Positions 16,463 to 27,882 of a stretch of 64,000 bases of DNA are shown one piece after another. The notes beneath the pieces were generated by a model, which saw only the letters and a list, made by a program, of their open reading frames with translations, searched no databases and was not told where the DNA came from. The first letter of the stretch is position 1, and each line of letters opens with the position of its first letter. Position numbers and translations under genes: made by a program. The DNA comes from Legionella donaldsonii (lineage in GTDB: Bacteria; Pseudomonadota; Gammaproteobacteria; Legionellales; Legionellaceae), in contig NZ_UGOA01000002.1 in NCBI RefSeq assembly GCF_900452385.1, forward strand, positions 39,636-103,635. The letters run 5' to 3'.

Positions 16463-17713
16463 ATGCGTTATTTAGTTTATTCAGTCCTCCTTTGTAGTGC
16501 AATGAGCTTTGTAATGAACGAAGGGCTTGCGGCTACTCCTTTGACGTTCAAACAAGCCCTGAGCATTGCTTATCGCAATAACCCCGACCTACAAGCTGAA
16601 ATGGATAAGGCGCGCGCGATGCGCGGCACTTTTATTCAAAGCGGCCTTTATCCCAATCCTCAAGTGGCGCTAACCGCAGAAAATTTTGGCGGCTCTGGTT
16701 CTTATTCAAGCTTTGAAGCGGCAGAAACTACCGCATCTATTACACAACCCATCCCTTTGGGAAACCGGTTACACTACCAACAAAAAGCCACCTACGGTGA
16801 TTACCTGGCTTCCTTAGCGCAAATTCAGGTGTATAAGGCAACACTGTACATTAATGTGGGGATGACTTATGTGGATGCGTTGTATGCAGGGCAGTGGCAT
16901 CAGGTCACGAAAAAATTAACTCGATTAAATCAAGAGATTGTGGTGGCCATTGATAGACGCGTAAAAGCAGGTGCGGGTGCGGAACTGGATTTGCGCCTGG
17001 CTCAAGTACGCTTAGGCGATGCGCGTATTCAGGAGAAAAAGGCAGGCAGAGACGCTCTAGCGCAACGTGCTAAATTATCACGACTCTTAGGCGATGGATT
17101 AAGAGTAGACCGCCCCTTAATCGACAAAGGCCTGCCTGATGTGACCTTAAAGTGGTCGCAATTAATCAAAAAACTGCCGCAAAACCCCCTGTTGCAACAA
17201 ATACAAATTCAGTTACAGGCCAAGCGTGCCGCTATCACGGCGGTTAAAAAAGCAGTATGGCCTGACTTAAACATTCAATTAGGAGGTCGGCATTTTTCGG
17301 ATGATGACAGCAATGCCGCAGTAGCATCAGCTTACGCCCAAGTTCCTGTGTTTGATAGAAACCAAGGAAAAATCCTCACTGCTGAGGCGCAATACACCCA
17401 AACAGCCCATATGTACCAAGGCGCACGTCTTGATGTACGACAGAACGTCTACACCGTGTACTTGCAAGCCCAACAAAGTCAATACGAAGCCAATCTGGTG
17501 ACTAATTCCTTGCTTCCTCTAGCGCGAAAGTCCATTACCTTAGCCCAAGAGGGGTATAAGATGGGACGTTACACCTACATTGAATTATCGCTTTCTTTAA
17601 ACACCTTATTTGAAGAGGAACGCCATTATCAGCAGGCCCATGCTGATTTTCATAAAACATTAATTCAACTCACGGGACTTTTGGGCCTTCATCCGACCAA
17701 GGAGAGTAAATGA
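16463..17713 (+). CDS. helC: CzcC/HelC outer-membrane channel of a metal RND pump
   Basis: 416 residues with a signal peptide (MRYLVYSVLLCSAMSFVMNE, cut after GLA). Two TolC-type repeats follow, with LTFKQALSIAYRNNPDLQAE at the start of the first and long heptad-rich helices. It forms the trimeric outer-membrane exit duct. It is the first gene of a three-gene operon and overlaps the next by 4 bp (ATGA). The order C-B-A matches helCBA of Legionella and czcCBA elsewhere. Base composition is visibly more GC-rich than the flanking genes, suggesting a different origin for this cargo. Confidence 0.93.
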   Translation: MRYLVYSVLLCSAMSFVMNEGLAATPLTFKQALSIAYRNNPDLQAEMDKARAMRGTFIQSGLYPNPQVALTAENFGGSGSYSSFEAAETTASITQPIPLGNRLHYQQKATYGDYLASLAQIQVYKATLYINVGMTYVDALYAGQWHQVTKKLTRLNQEIVVAIDRRVKAGAGAELDLRLAQVRLGDARIQEKKAGRDALAQRAKLSRLLGDGLRVDRPLIDKGLPDVTLKWSQLIKKLPQNPLLQQIQIQLQAKRAAITAVKKAVWPDLNIQLGGRHFSDDDSNAAVASAYAQVPVFDRNQGKILTAEAQYTQTAHMYQGARLDVRQNVYTVYLQAQQSQYEANLVTNSLLPLARKSITLAQEGYKMGRYTYIELSLSLNTLFEEERHYQQAHADFHKTLIQLTGLLGLHPTKESK

Positions 17714-18954
17714 ACTGCCTGTCACTAAAAGCCTTTCTCACCCTTTTTTTATTTCTGGTAAGTTTGAATGCGTCGATTACGTGGGCCAATGAGGCCAGCA
17801 CGGGTGAGAAAACCGAATACGTGGCCGAAAAAGGACCTCATGGTGGTCGTTTATTAAATCAAGAGAACGTAAGTCTTGAGCTTGTTCTCTTTAGCCAAGG
17901 GATGCCGCCCCATTTTCGTGCGTATATTTATCAAAACGATAAGCCGGTTTTGCCTAGGGACACTAAGCTTACTGTTGCGCTTACACGATTTAATCAAAAT
18001 AAAGACCTCATTACTTTTGCACCCAACGATGGCTTTCTACAAAGCAATCAAGCCATTCCTGAGCCGCATTCGTTTGATGTAGTAGTTACACTCACTTTGG
18101 CCGGTAAAACCTATCAATGGAATTATCCAAGCTATGAGGGGCGCGTGAAGCTTTTTCCTTCGACCCTTACTGCCGCAGACATCCAAACTGAAACGGCTCA
18201 AGAGCAAACCATAAAAACTCAATTAAAAGTAGTGGGAAAAATAGTACCCAATCGCGACACGATGGCACCTATATACCCCCGTTACGCCGGCATTATTAAA
18301 ACCATGAATAAAATCTTAGGCGAAGAAGTGATAAAAGGTGAGCCATTAGTCACTATTGAGAGCAATGAAAGCCTACAAAACTACACGATTAACGCACCCA
18401 TTACGGGCACCATCGTACAAAAATATGCGACCAATGGTGAGATGGCACAAGGCACCAAACCAATTTACGATGTGGCTAATTTAAATGATGTCTGGGCTGA
18501 TTTTACCTTATACCGTAAAGAAGCGTCTTTAGTGAAAAAAGGCATGACAGTCAGAGTAACCGGTGATGAAGGAAAGCCTGATTCAACGAGCACTATTTTC
18601 TATATTTCACCGTTAGGAATTGAAGACAGTCAAACGACACTGGCCCGTGCGGTTTTGTCCAATACGCCTCGGCTGTGGCTTCCAGGCATGTATGTGAATG
18701 GGGCGATTATTATTAAAGAAAGAACCGTTCCGGTGGCTGTTCGTCTCTCAGCAATTCAACGCATGGGGGAACAAGAGGTGGTGTTTGTCCAACAAGGGAA
18801 TTTTTTTGAAGCAACTCCTGTCACCCTAGGCCAGCAGGATAATCAATGGGCTGAGGTGCTTTTAGGATTGCGTGCTGGACAAAAGTATGTCACCAAGAAC
18901 AGCTTTTTCATCAAAGCAGAGCTTGGCAAGGAAGGCGCAAGCCACGACGACTAA
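17710..18954 (+). CDS. helB: CzcB/HelB periplasmic adaptor of a metal RND pump
   Basis: 414 residues. After a signal peptide there is an N-terminal domain with KGPHGGRLL, a His-containing motif common in CzcB-type adaptors. The typical membrane-fusion layout follows: barrel-sandwich with the lipoyl halves split by a short linker (VGKIVPNRDTMAPIYPRYAG and INAPITGTIVQKYATNGEMA), then beta-barrel and membrane-proximal domains. It links the inner-membrane pump to the outer duct and may hand metal to the pump. The next gene starts 9 bp after its stop. Confidence 0.93.
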   Translation: MNCLSLKAFLTLFLFLVSLNASITWANEASTGEKTEYVAEKGPHGGRLLNQENVSLELVLFSQGMPPHFRAYIYQNDKPVLPRDTKLTVALTRFNQNKDLITFAPNDGFLQSNQAIPEPHSFDVVVTLTLAGKTYQWNYPSYEGRVKLFPSTLTAADIQTETAQEQTIKTQLKVVGKIVPNRDTMAPIYPRYAGIIKTMNKILGEEVIKGEPLVTIESNESLQNYTINAPITGTIVQKYATNGEMAQGTKPIYDVANLNDVWADFTLYRKEASLVKKGMTVRVTGDEGKPDSTSTIFYISPLGIEDSQTTLARAVLSNTPRLWLPGMYVNGAIIIKERTVPVAVRLSAIQRMGEQEVVFVQQGNFFEATPVTLGQQDNQWAEVLLGLRAGQKYVTKNSFFIKAELGKEGASHDD

Positions 18955-18960
18955 GGATAA

Positions 18961-22116
<3,156 letters not shown>

Positions 22117-22224
22117 TTTATGCTCAGGATAGTCAATAAAGATTCTAGAGGATATAGAATATTATGTAAGTTATCTTATTGGCTACACACTCTGCAGCAG
22201 CATCACAATAACCCCTCCACAACT

Positions 22225-22275
22225 TTGACAATTTCTGTAAACACGCTATATTTATAGTTAAATACTTATTTAACT
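22225..22275 (+). promoter_or_regulatory. Promoter and palindromic operator of the SmtB-type regulator
   Basis: TTGACA (22225-22230) with a 16-bp spacer to TATATT (22247-22252) is a strong promoter. Directly after it is a perfect palindrome with 9-bp arms, AGTTAAATA and TATTTAACT, around a 2-bp centre (22256-22275), ending 9 bp before the start codon. Position and form fit an autoregulatory SmtB/CzrA operator. Confidence 0.7.
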
Positions 22276-22284
22276 GTTTGATTG

Positions 22285-22584
22285 ATGATGCTAACTCAAG
22301 ACCAAATCATTACCTTAAGCGATATCTTACATTTGATGGGCGAGCCTAATCGCCTAAAGCTCCTTATAGTCTGCTTTGAAGGTCCCAAGTCTGTTTCGGA
22401 ATTGGCAGAACAATTGCAACTTTCAGTGCCCTTAGCCAGCCATCATTTAAGTTTATTGCGCTCAGCCAGGCTTCTAATGGCTAATCGCGATGGCAAACAT
22501 ATTTACTACAGCATTTATGATGTCCATGTGCGTTGTATTCTTGCAGACATGCTCAAACACTTTACTGAAGAGACGGAGAATTAA
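22285..22584 (+). CDS. SmtB/CzrA-type metal-sensing repressor
   Basis: 99 residues from the first ATG; a second ATG follows directly. The ArsR/SmtB winged helix includes SELAEQLQLSVPLASHHLSLL. The last helix has the alpha-5 metal site as Asp-x-His-x10-His-x2-Glu (DVHVRCILADMLKHFTEE), the pattern of Zn/Co sensors such as SmtB and CzrA. There is no alpha-3 Cys box. It should release DNA on zinc, cobalt or perhaps cadmium binding. It heads the zinc-ribbon and cadA genes, which follow without gaps. Confidence 0.9.
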   Translation: MMLTQDQIITLSDILHLMGEPNRLKLLIVCFEGPKSVSELAEQLQLSVPLASHHLSLLRSARLLMANRDGKHIYYSIYDVHVRCILADMLKHFTEETEN

Positions 22585-22585
22585 C

Positions 22586-22858
22586 ATGAGTTTTTTAAAA
22601 CGAATGCTTGGCAATTATCTTGGTGGCCACTCTGGTGGATATGGAAAATCTCATCATGGTCAAAGAAGCAAACACGGTAACTACTCCAACAATCCTGAAT
22701 CAGGAGGGTTGAGCTGCCCACGCTGTAAGGGCTCTCTTGCTCCTGGGTCGCGCTTTTGCAGTCAATGTGGTAGTGGCCTTGAGAATACTCAATGCGCTTG
22801 TGGCGCCACTGTTGCTGCAGGGGCGAAATTTTGTGGCCAATGTGGGAGCTCATTATGA
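22586..22858 (+). CDS. Small double zinc-ribbon protein
   Basis: 90 residues from the ATG 1 bp after the upstream stop. The N-terminal half is Gly/His/Ser-rich (GGHSGGYGKSHHGQRSKHG). The C-terminal half has two zinc-ribbon units, CPRCKG...FCSQCG and CACGA...FCGQCG. It overlaps the start of cadA (ATGA), so it is co-translated with the exporter. A metal-binding or buffering role beside the P-ATPase is likely but unproven. I do not know a named family for it. Confidence 0.75.
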   Translation: MSFLKRMLGNYLGGHSGGYGKSHHGQRSKHGNYSNNPESGGLSCPRCKGSLAPGSRFCSQCGSGLENTQCACGATVAAGAKFCGQCGSSL

Positions 22859-25011
22859 CAAAGCCGCTCACCTTAACCACTTTTTTTGTTGCAGGCCTTG
22901 ATTGCCCGTCTGAAGAGCAATTAATCAGGAGGCAATTAGAGGCAGTTCCTGAAGTGGAGCAGTTGGACTTTAATTTCATTGCTGAAGAGGTGACCATACA
23001 CCATCGTCTTCCTGCTATTGATGTGTTGCAAAAACAAATCGAAGCATTAGGCATGAGTGTGCGCACCCAGGGCAGTACCTCTTCGGCAACAGAAGAGAAG
23101 AGGCGAGTGGATTCCTCATGGCCATTTATTGCTTTGGCAGGTTTTTTAGCTCTTGGTTCTGAATTAACTGCTTATTTTTTTGCAAAAGAGCAATCAATCT
23201 GGGTTATTCTTCCTGCGGTGCTTGCCATTATCTTAAGCGGCCCACCTACTCTTAAAAAGGGTTTGCTTGCGTTGCGTACCAAAGCCATGAACATTAATAG
23301 TTTAATGTTGATTGCCATCACAGGGGCACTGTTTATAGGGGCCTGGCCGGAAGCCGCAATGGTTACCGTTTTATTTGCTCTTGCTGAGCGCATTGAGCGG
23401 TATTCTCTGGATAAGGCACGCTTGGCCATCCGCAGTCTCATGCAGATTGCGCCTGAGGTGGCTCAGATTAAGATGGATAATGGTCAATGGCAGACTTTGC
23501 CTGTAGAAGAGGTTGCCGTTGGTGCAGTGTTTAAAGTAAAACCTGGTGAGCGTATCCCACTTGATGGGGTATTGATATCGGGACAAAGCACGGTGAATCA
23601 AGCACCGATTACAGGCGAGTCCATGCCGGTAAGCAAGTATGTAGGTGATGGGGTGTTTGCGGGAACTTTAAATGAGCACGGCACTTTTGAAGTTAGGGTC
23701 AGTAAGGCATCGGGTGATACGTTGCTTGCTAAGATTGGAAAAGCCATTGAGCAGGCACAAAGTGAACGCGCTCCAACGCAGCGCTTTGTTGATGAGTTTG
23801 CAAAATATTACACCCCTATTATGGTGTTGATAGCAATTTTAATCGCACTTATTCCTCCTTTGGCGTTTGGCTACCCTTTTTATGATTGGATTTATAAAGC
23901 CTTAACGTTATTAGTTATTGCTTGTCCCTGTGCTTTGGTTATCTCCACGCCGGTGACGGTAGTCAGCGGATTGGCTTCAGCAGCACAGCACGGTCTTCTT
24001 ATCAAAGGAGGCAGCTATTTAGAAATGGGACATCAGCTCAAATTAATTGCTCTGGACAAAACGGGCACTTTAACCGAAGGAAAACCCGTAGTGACTGATT
24101 TTATTGCCTACGATAAAAAACAACCTGAAGCGTATTTATTACTACTTGCTGCAAGCCTTGATAGTCATTCGGAACATCCTGTTGCCCATGCTTTGGTGGA
24201 GTACTGGCGGCAAAATCAGCCCAATGAGTCCTTGCTCGAAGTAGCGCAATTTTCAGCACTCCCTGGCCGAGGGGTGCAAGGCGCTATTGGTCAAGAACGG
24301 TTTTATGTGGGGAATCATCAATTGGCAGAAGATAATAAGGTATGCTCTCTTGCTGTAGAACAAGAACTCAAGCGTTTAGAAAAAGAAGGAAAAACAACCG
24401 TTATTTTGAGTAATTCAGCGGTGGTTTTGGCGGTTTTTGCGGTGGCCGATACGCTTCGTGCTACGAGCAAATGGGCTATTGACACCTTGCATCAACAAGG
24501 ACTTAAAACAGCGATGTTAACGGGGGATAATGCGTTGACCGCTCAAGCTATTGCCAAGGAAGTGGGGATTGATGAAGTGCAAGCAAATGTCTTGCCTACT
24601 GAAAAATTACAAGCAATTAATCGCCTTTTGGAGCAGTATAAAATCGTGGGAATGGTGGGTGATGGAATCAATGATGCCCCTGCCTTGGCTAAAGCCACGA
24701 TTAGTTTTGCGATGGGGAAAGGCACCGATACCGCTTTAGAAACGGCGGATGTTGCGTTAATGAACGATAATTTAGCTATGCTTCCTTTATACATTGATTT
24801 AAGCCGAAGAACAGCGCGTATTCTTCGCCAAAATATTACGTTATCCCTTGCCATAAAAGGGGTGTTTTTTATTCTGGCATTGGGAGGAGTAGCAACGCTT
24901 TGGATGGCAGTATTTGCTGATATGGGTGCAAGCTTAATTGTTGTTGCGAATGGCCTACGCTTACTTAACTCGCACAAGGGGCATTCTGAATATCAGGAAA
25001 TGAAAGGTTAA
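22855..25011 (+). CDS. cadA: P1B-type heavy-metal ATPase, Zn/Cd/Pb exporter type
   Basis: 718 residues from the ATG at 22855, which overlaps the upstream stop; the frame stays open further upstream but lies inside the zinc-ribbon gene. The N-terminal metal-binding domain has AGLDCPSEEQL, so the usual CxxC is a single Cys followed by Pro-Ser-Glu-Glu, as in some Zn/Cd pumps. Further on are TGES (actuator), the membrane site ACPCAL, the phosphorylated Asp in LDKTGTLTEG, SEHPVA, and GDGINDAPALAKA. A late membrane helix has MGASLIVVANGLRLL, where the Asp before MGAS (ADMGAS) is the Zn/Cd class marker. It pumps divalent soft metals out of the cytoplasm. Confidence 0.94.
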   Translation: MTKPLTLTTFFVAGLDCPSEEQLIRRQLEAVPEVEQLDFNFIAEEVTIHHRLPAIDVLQKQIEALGMSVRTQGSTSSATEEKRRVDSSWPFIALAGFLALGSELTAYFFAKEQSIWVILPAVLAIILSGPPTLKKGLLALRTKAMNINSLMLIAITGALFIGAWPEAAMVTVLFALAERIERYSLDKARLAIRSLMQIAPEVAQIKMDNGQWQTLPVEEVAVGAVFKVKPGERIPLDGVLISGQSTVNQAPITGESMPVSKYVGDGVFAGTLNEHGTFEVRVSKASGDTLLAKIGKAIEQAQSERAPTQRFVDEFAKYYTPIMVLIAILIALIPPLAFGYPFYDWIYKALTLLVIACPCALVISTPVTVVSGLASAAQHGLLIKGGSYLEMGHQLKLIALDKTGTLTEGKPVVTDFIAYDKKQPEAYLLLLAASLDSHSEHPVAHALVEYWRQNQPNESLLEVAQFSALPGRGVQGAIGQERFYVGNHQLAEDNKVCSLAVEQELKRLEKEGKTTVILSNSAVVLAVFAVADTLRATSKWAIDTLHQQGLKTAMLTGDNALTAQAIAKEVGIDEVQANVLPTEKLQAINRLLEQYKIVGMVGDGINDAPALAKATISFAMGKGTDTALETADVALMNDNLAMLPLYIDLSRRTARILRQNITLSLAIKGVFFILALGGVATLWMAVFADMGASLIVVANGLRLLNSHKGHSEYQEMKG

Positions 25012-25047
25012 TGAGTTGTCTTGGCAGTTTTATCTTGAATTGGGTGG

Positions 25048-25443
25048 ATGATGAATGAGTGGGTTCCTAATGAGCAAGATAGTGCTCATTCTTTACGTTT
25101 TTTAGTGGTCGAATCCTCATTAGGCGCTCGTATTATCATTCGTGCACATTTATTAGAGTACAAGCATTCGGTGGATATGGCTTGGGATGATGAATCCGCA
25201 ATAGAACTGGCCTTTATGAGAGCTTATGATTTTATCTTAGTGGATAACAAGTTAAATTGCTATGAGCTGATTGACCACATACAAAAAAATTCGGTATTCA
25301 ATGAACAGACGCCCATGATCATTTTGACTTCTAACCATAACGAGGAGCACCAATCTCAGGGCAGCAGGATTTATTTTAAAAAACCCATATCCAAAATGGA
25401 TGCATTACAATTGCTTGCTTTTCTAAAAAATCTTAAAAAATGA
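25048..25443 (+). CDS. Degenerate receiver-domain protein
   Basis: 131 residues with the fold pattern of a response-regulator receiver and nothing else. The first acidic pair is altered (VVESS in place of the usual double acid). An Asp at the phosphoacceptor position is present in FILVDNKLN, and the conserved Lys in YFKKPIS. Loss of the acidic pair suggests weak or no phosphorylation, so it may act as a protein-binding module. It starts 36 bp after cadA in the same direction and could be regulated with it. The partner is unknown. Confidence 0.7.
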   Translation: MMNEWVPNEQDSAHSLRFLVVESSLGARIIIRAHLLEYKHSVDMAWDDESAIELAFMRAYDFILVDNKLNCYELIDHIQKNSVFNEQTPMIILTSNHNEEHQSQGSRIYFKKPISKMDALQLLAFLKNLKK

Positions 25444-25568
25444 ATCTTTTGGGTAGGATGTAAAATGAAAATTTTGGAGAGTAGATAAGGCTCATTTATC
25501 ATCTATTATTCATTATGTTACGATGTAAAGAGTGTTAATGATATGTGGCTCGTTTTTAAGGAGAAATA

Positions 25569-25733
25569 ATGAATACTAATGGATTTAAGATGATTGTGTT
25601 GATTGGTTTGTTGGGTTTTGGTTTGTCAGCGTGTACTCCCAAGACAACGCCTGCTCAAACTCATCCTGAAAGTGGCTATGAGGGGGGATTTGGTGGCGAT
25701 GGTGGGCATGTGCATCAAAACAAGAACAACTAA
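25569..25733 (+). CDS. Small lipoprotein with Gly/His-rich tail
   Basis: 54 residues, too short for usual gene calling. It has a good GGAG site, a hydrophobic leader and the lipobox LSAC, so Cys22 would be lipidated. The mature part is about 33 residues and ends GGFGGDGGHVHQNKNN. It has the same design as the frameshifted gene at 15339. It is followed after 13 bp by another tiny membrane gene. It probably sits at the envelope near the metal exporters; the function is unproven. Confidence 0.65.
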   Translation: MNTNGFKMIVLIGLLGFGLSACTPKTTPAQTHPESGYEGGFGGDGGHVHQNKNN

Positions 25734-25746
25734 ATAGGAATACATC

Positions 25747-25920
25747 ATGTTTACCAATGGATGGTTTTTAGGTTTTTTAGGTCTCGTAATTCTCATATTG
25801 ATCGGCCTTACCTTGTTATTTCTAAAACAGAAGAAAACCATTCAATTTTACGTTGCCTTAATTACTTTTCTTATCATTACAGCGATTTTCCTCCATGGGG
25901 TTTCATTTAAATTAAAATAG
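25747..25920 (+). CDS. Small two-helix membrane protein
   Basis: 57 residues with two hydrophobic stretches (about 6-26 and 33-51) separated by KQKK, giving a hairpin in the inner membrane. The gene is packed between the lipoprotein gene and the CDF gene with short gaps, so it probably belongs to the same transcript. No family recognised. Confidence 0.6.
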   Translation: MFTNGWFLGFLGLVILILIGLTLLFLKQKKTIQFYVALITFLIITAIFLHGVSFKLK

Positions 25921-25942
25921 CGACCGGTGATAAGGAGAAGTA

Positions 25943-26560
25943 ATGGGTAAAATCGTATTTCCTGATGTCAAAAAATCTTCAAAAGAGCGGTTACTTTGGT
26001 CTGCTCTTTTGCTAACGGGTGGTTTTCTAATTGCTGAAGTAGTTGGGGGTATTATCACAGGAAGTTTAGCGTTAATATCCGATGCGGCACACATGCTCAC
26101 GGATGTGACCGCACTCATTATTGCTTTAATTGCGATTCGGATTAGTAAACGTCCTGCAGATGAGCGCCGCACCTTTGGTTATTATCGATTTGAAATATTA
26201 GCGGCAGCATTTAACGCGGCCCTTCTTTTTGTAGTTGCTCTTTATATACTGTTTGAGGCTTATCAGCGCCTCAAACAACCTCCTGAGATTTATTCTTTAG
26301 GAATGCTTATTATTGCCAGCATGGGTTTAGTCGTCAATTTGGCTTCCATGTCGCTTCTTTCTTCAGAAAAAGATAAAAGCTTAAATATTAAAAGTGCTTA
26401 TCTTGAAGTATGGAGTGATATGTTAGGCTCTTTAGGGGTGATTGCTGCGGCACTCATCATTCGCTTTTGGGGTTGGAGTTGGGTTGATTCGGCTGTGGCG
26501 GTAGTAATTGGTTTGTGGGTAGGGGTAGCGACCCCATTCGTGTCAAAATTTACGGTTTGA
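25943..26560 (+). pseudogene. CDF metal transporter gene truncated by a Tn3-family end
   Basis: The first about 193 residues are a CDF exporter of the CzcD/DmeF type. TM2 has SDAAHMLTDV (His-x-x-x-Asp), the His-containing basic loop RRTFGYYRFEILAA follows, and TM5 has EVWSDMLGSLG. At 26522 the sequence enters the 39-bp inverted repeat of a transposon, which adds a dozen foreign codons and a stop. The final membrane helix and the whole cytoplasmic domain are missing, so function is doubtful. The rest of the gene is not found at the far side of the transposon. Confidence 0.85.
26522..26560 (+). repeat. Left inverted repeat of the outer Tn3-family transposon
   Basis: 39 bp starting GGGG and ending ACGGTTTGA. 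The right copy is at 36526-36564. The GNAT stop codon lies inside it. Confidence 0.88.
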
Positions 26561-27065
26561 TATTCTCCATAATGAAATTTGTTAGTTTAACTCCCCTAAT
26601 ATCCACATTTTGCTGTTTTACAACTTTAAATCCTTTGGCTTCAAAAAATGGTTTTGCTGTGATGCTTACTTCAGCAAATACCCTCTTTAGATTCAAGTCA
26701 TTTGCCTTTTTAAAGATTTCATTCATCAACGAAGAACCAATACCAAAGCCTTGATATTCATGATGAACGTAGAAGCAATCGATGTGACCATTCGGTTCAA
26801 ACTCAGTAAATCCAACTATTTTATTATCCATTAGAGCAACAAGTGGTGGAATGGTCCCCCATTTTTTCTTCCAGCTGGTTAATTCTAAAGAGGAAGAAGG
26901 TGCCCAGGCATTAACCTGCTCTTCAGAGTAATCCTGAACATTAATATTATGAATAGTGTAATAATAAATATTGGCTAACTGTTGTGCATCGTCAGCTATA
27001 TAATGTCGAATAATAATTGGGGTTCGACAATCATTGGAACGAAAAGTTACTCTAAGGATTCCTAC

Positions 27066-27680
27066 TCAGACCATACCAAGTAATTTTTTCCCGTCCTCTC
27101 GTAACTCACCTGTAGGTGATACATGCCGATATAAAGTTTGTTTTGTAATTCCGAGTTCTTCACATAACGGTCCTATTTTAGTTTCAAGTTGACCTAAAGC
27201 AGCCATCGCAAGTCTTAGTTTTGCTTGAGTCATTTTGTAGGGACGGCCACCTTTCCGTCCACGGGCACGGGCAGATGCTATTCCAGCGAGTGTACGTTCC
27301 TTAATCATTTCTCGTTCAAACTCTGAAAGTGCTGCAAAAATACCAAATACCAATTTCCCAGCAGCTGTTGTTGTATCAATAGCGGCACCATGACCTGTAA
27401 GAACTTTTAAGCCAATTTTTCTTGCGGTTAATTCATGAACTGTATTAACGAGATGGTGAAGATTACGTCCTAGGCGATCTAATTTCCATACAATTAATAT
27501 ATCACCTTCTCGCAGGGCTTTTAGGCAGTTTTGAAGTCCAGGTCTGTCATCACGCTTACCTGATGCATGATCTTGATAAATTGATTCTTCTTTAACACCC
27601 TCAGCCAATAGAGCATCTCTTTGTAAATCGGTTGTCTGCGATCCATCTGCCTTTGATACACGGGCATATCCAATGAGCAT
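27066..27680 (-). CDS. tnpR: Resolvase of the inner Tn3-family transposon
   Basis: 204 residues. The catalytic serine is in MLIGYARVSKADGSQ, and the segments KLDRLGRNLHHLVN and FAALSEFEREMIKERT are typical of TnpR. The helix-turn-helix at the C-terminus includes CEELGITKQTLYRHVSP. It resolves cointegrates at a res site that should lie in the 175-bp gap before tnpA. It is divergent from tnpA and ends 9 bp from the left inverted repeat. Confidence 0.94.
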   Translation of the reverse strand: MLIGYARVSKADGSQTTDLQRDALLAEGVKEESIYQDHASGKRDDRPGLQNCLKALREGDILIVWKLDRLGRNLHHLVNTVHELTARKIGLKVLTGHGAAIDTTTAAGKLVFGIFAALSEFEREMIKERTLAGIASARARGRKGGRPYKMTQAKLRLAMAALGQLETKIGPLCEELGITKQTLYRHVSPTGELREDGKKLLGMV

Positions 27681-27882
27681 TTTTTATCCTTTATCATTAT
27701 GGTGATTAAGTCACATAAACGACCGGTTATGTGACTCAACGAAAGCATTCCTCAGAATAAATAAAATTAGTCACTTTACTGGTAACTAAATTAACGTCTT
27801 TTAAACCATATTTCAAATTGATTATGTAACTTGCATTGAGGTACTATCCCGGCCTTTGTTTATGGGATATTTCTGGACAAGC

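Noticed and set aside
22792..22854. N-terminal extension of CadA starting at 22792
   Set aside because: It lies inside the zinc-ribbon gene; the ATG at 22855 overlaps that stop codon and begins right before the metal-binding domain.
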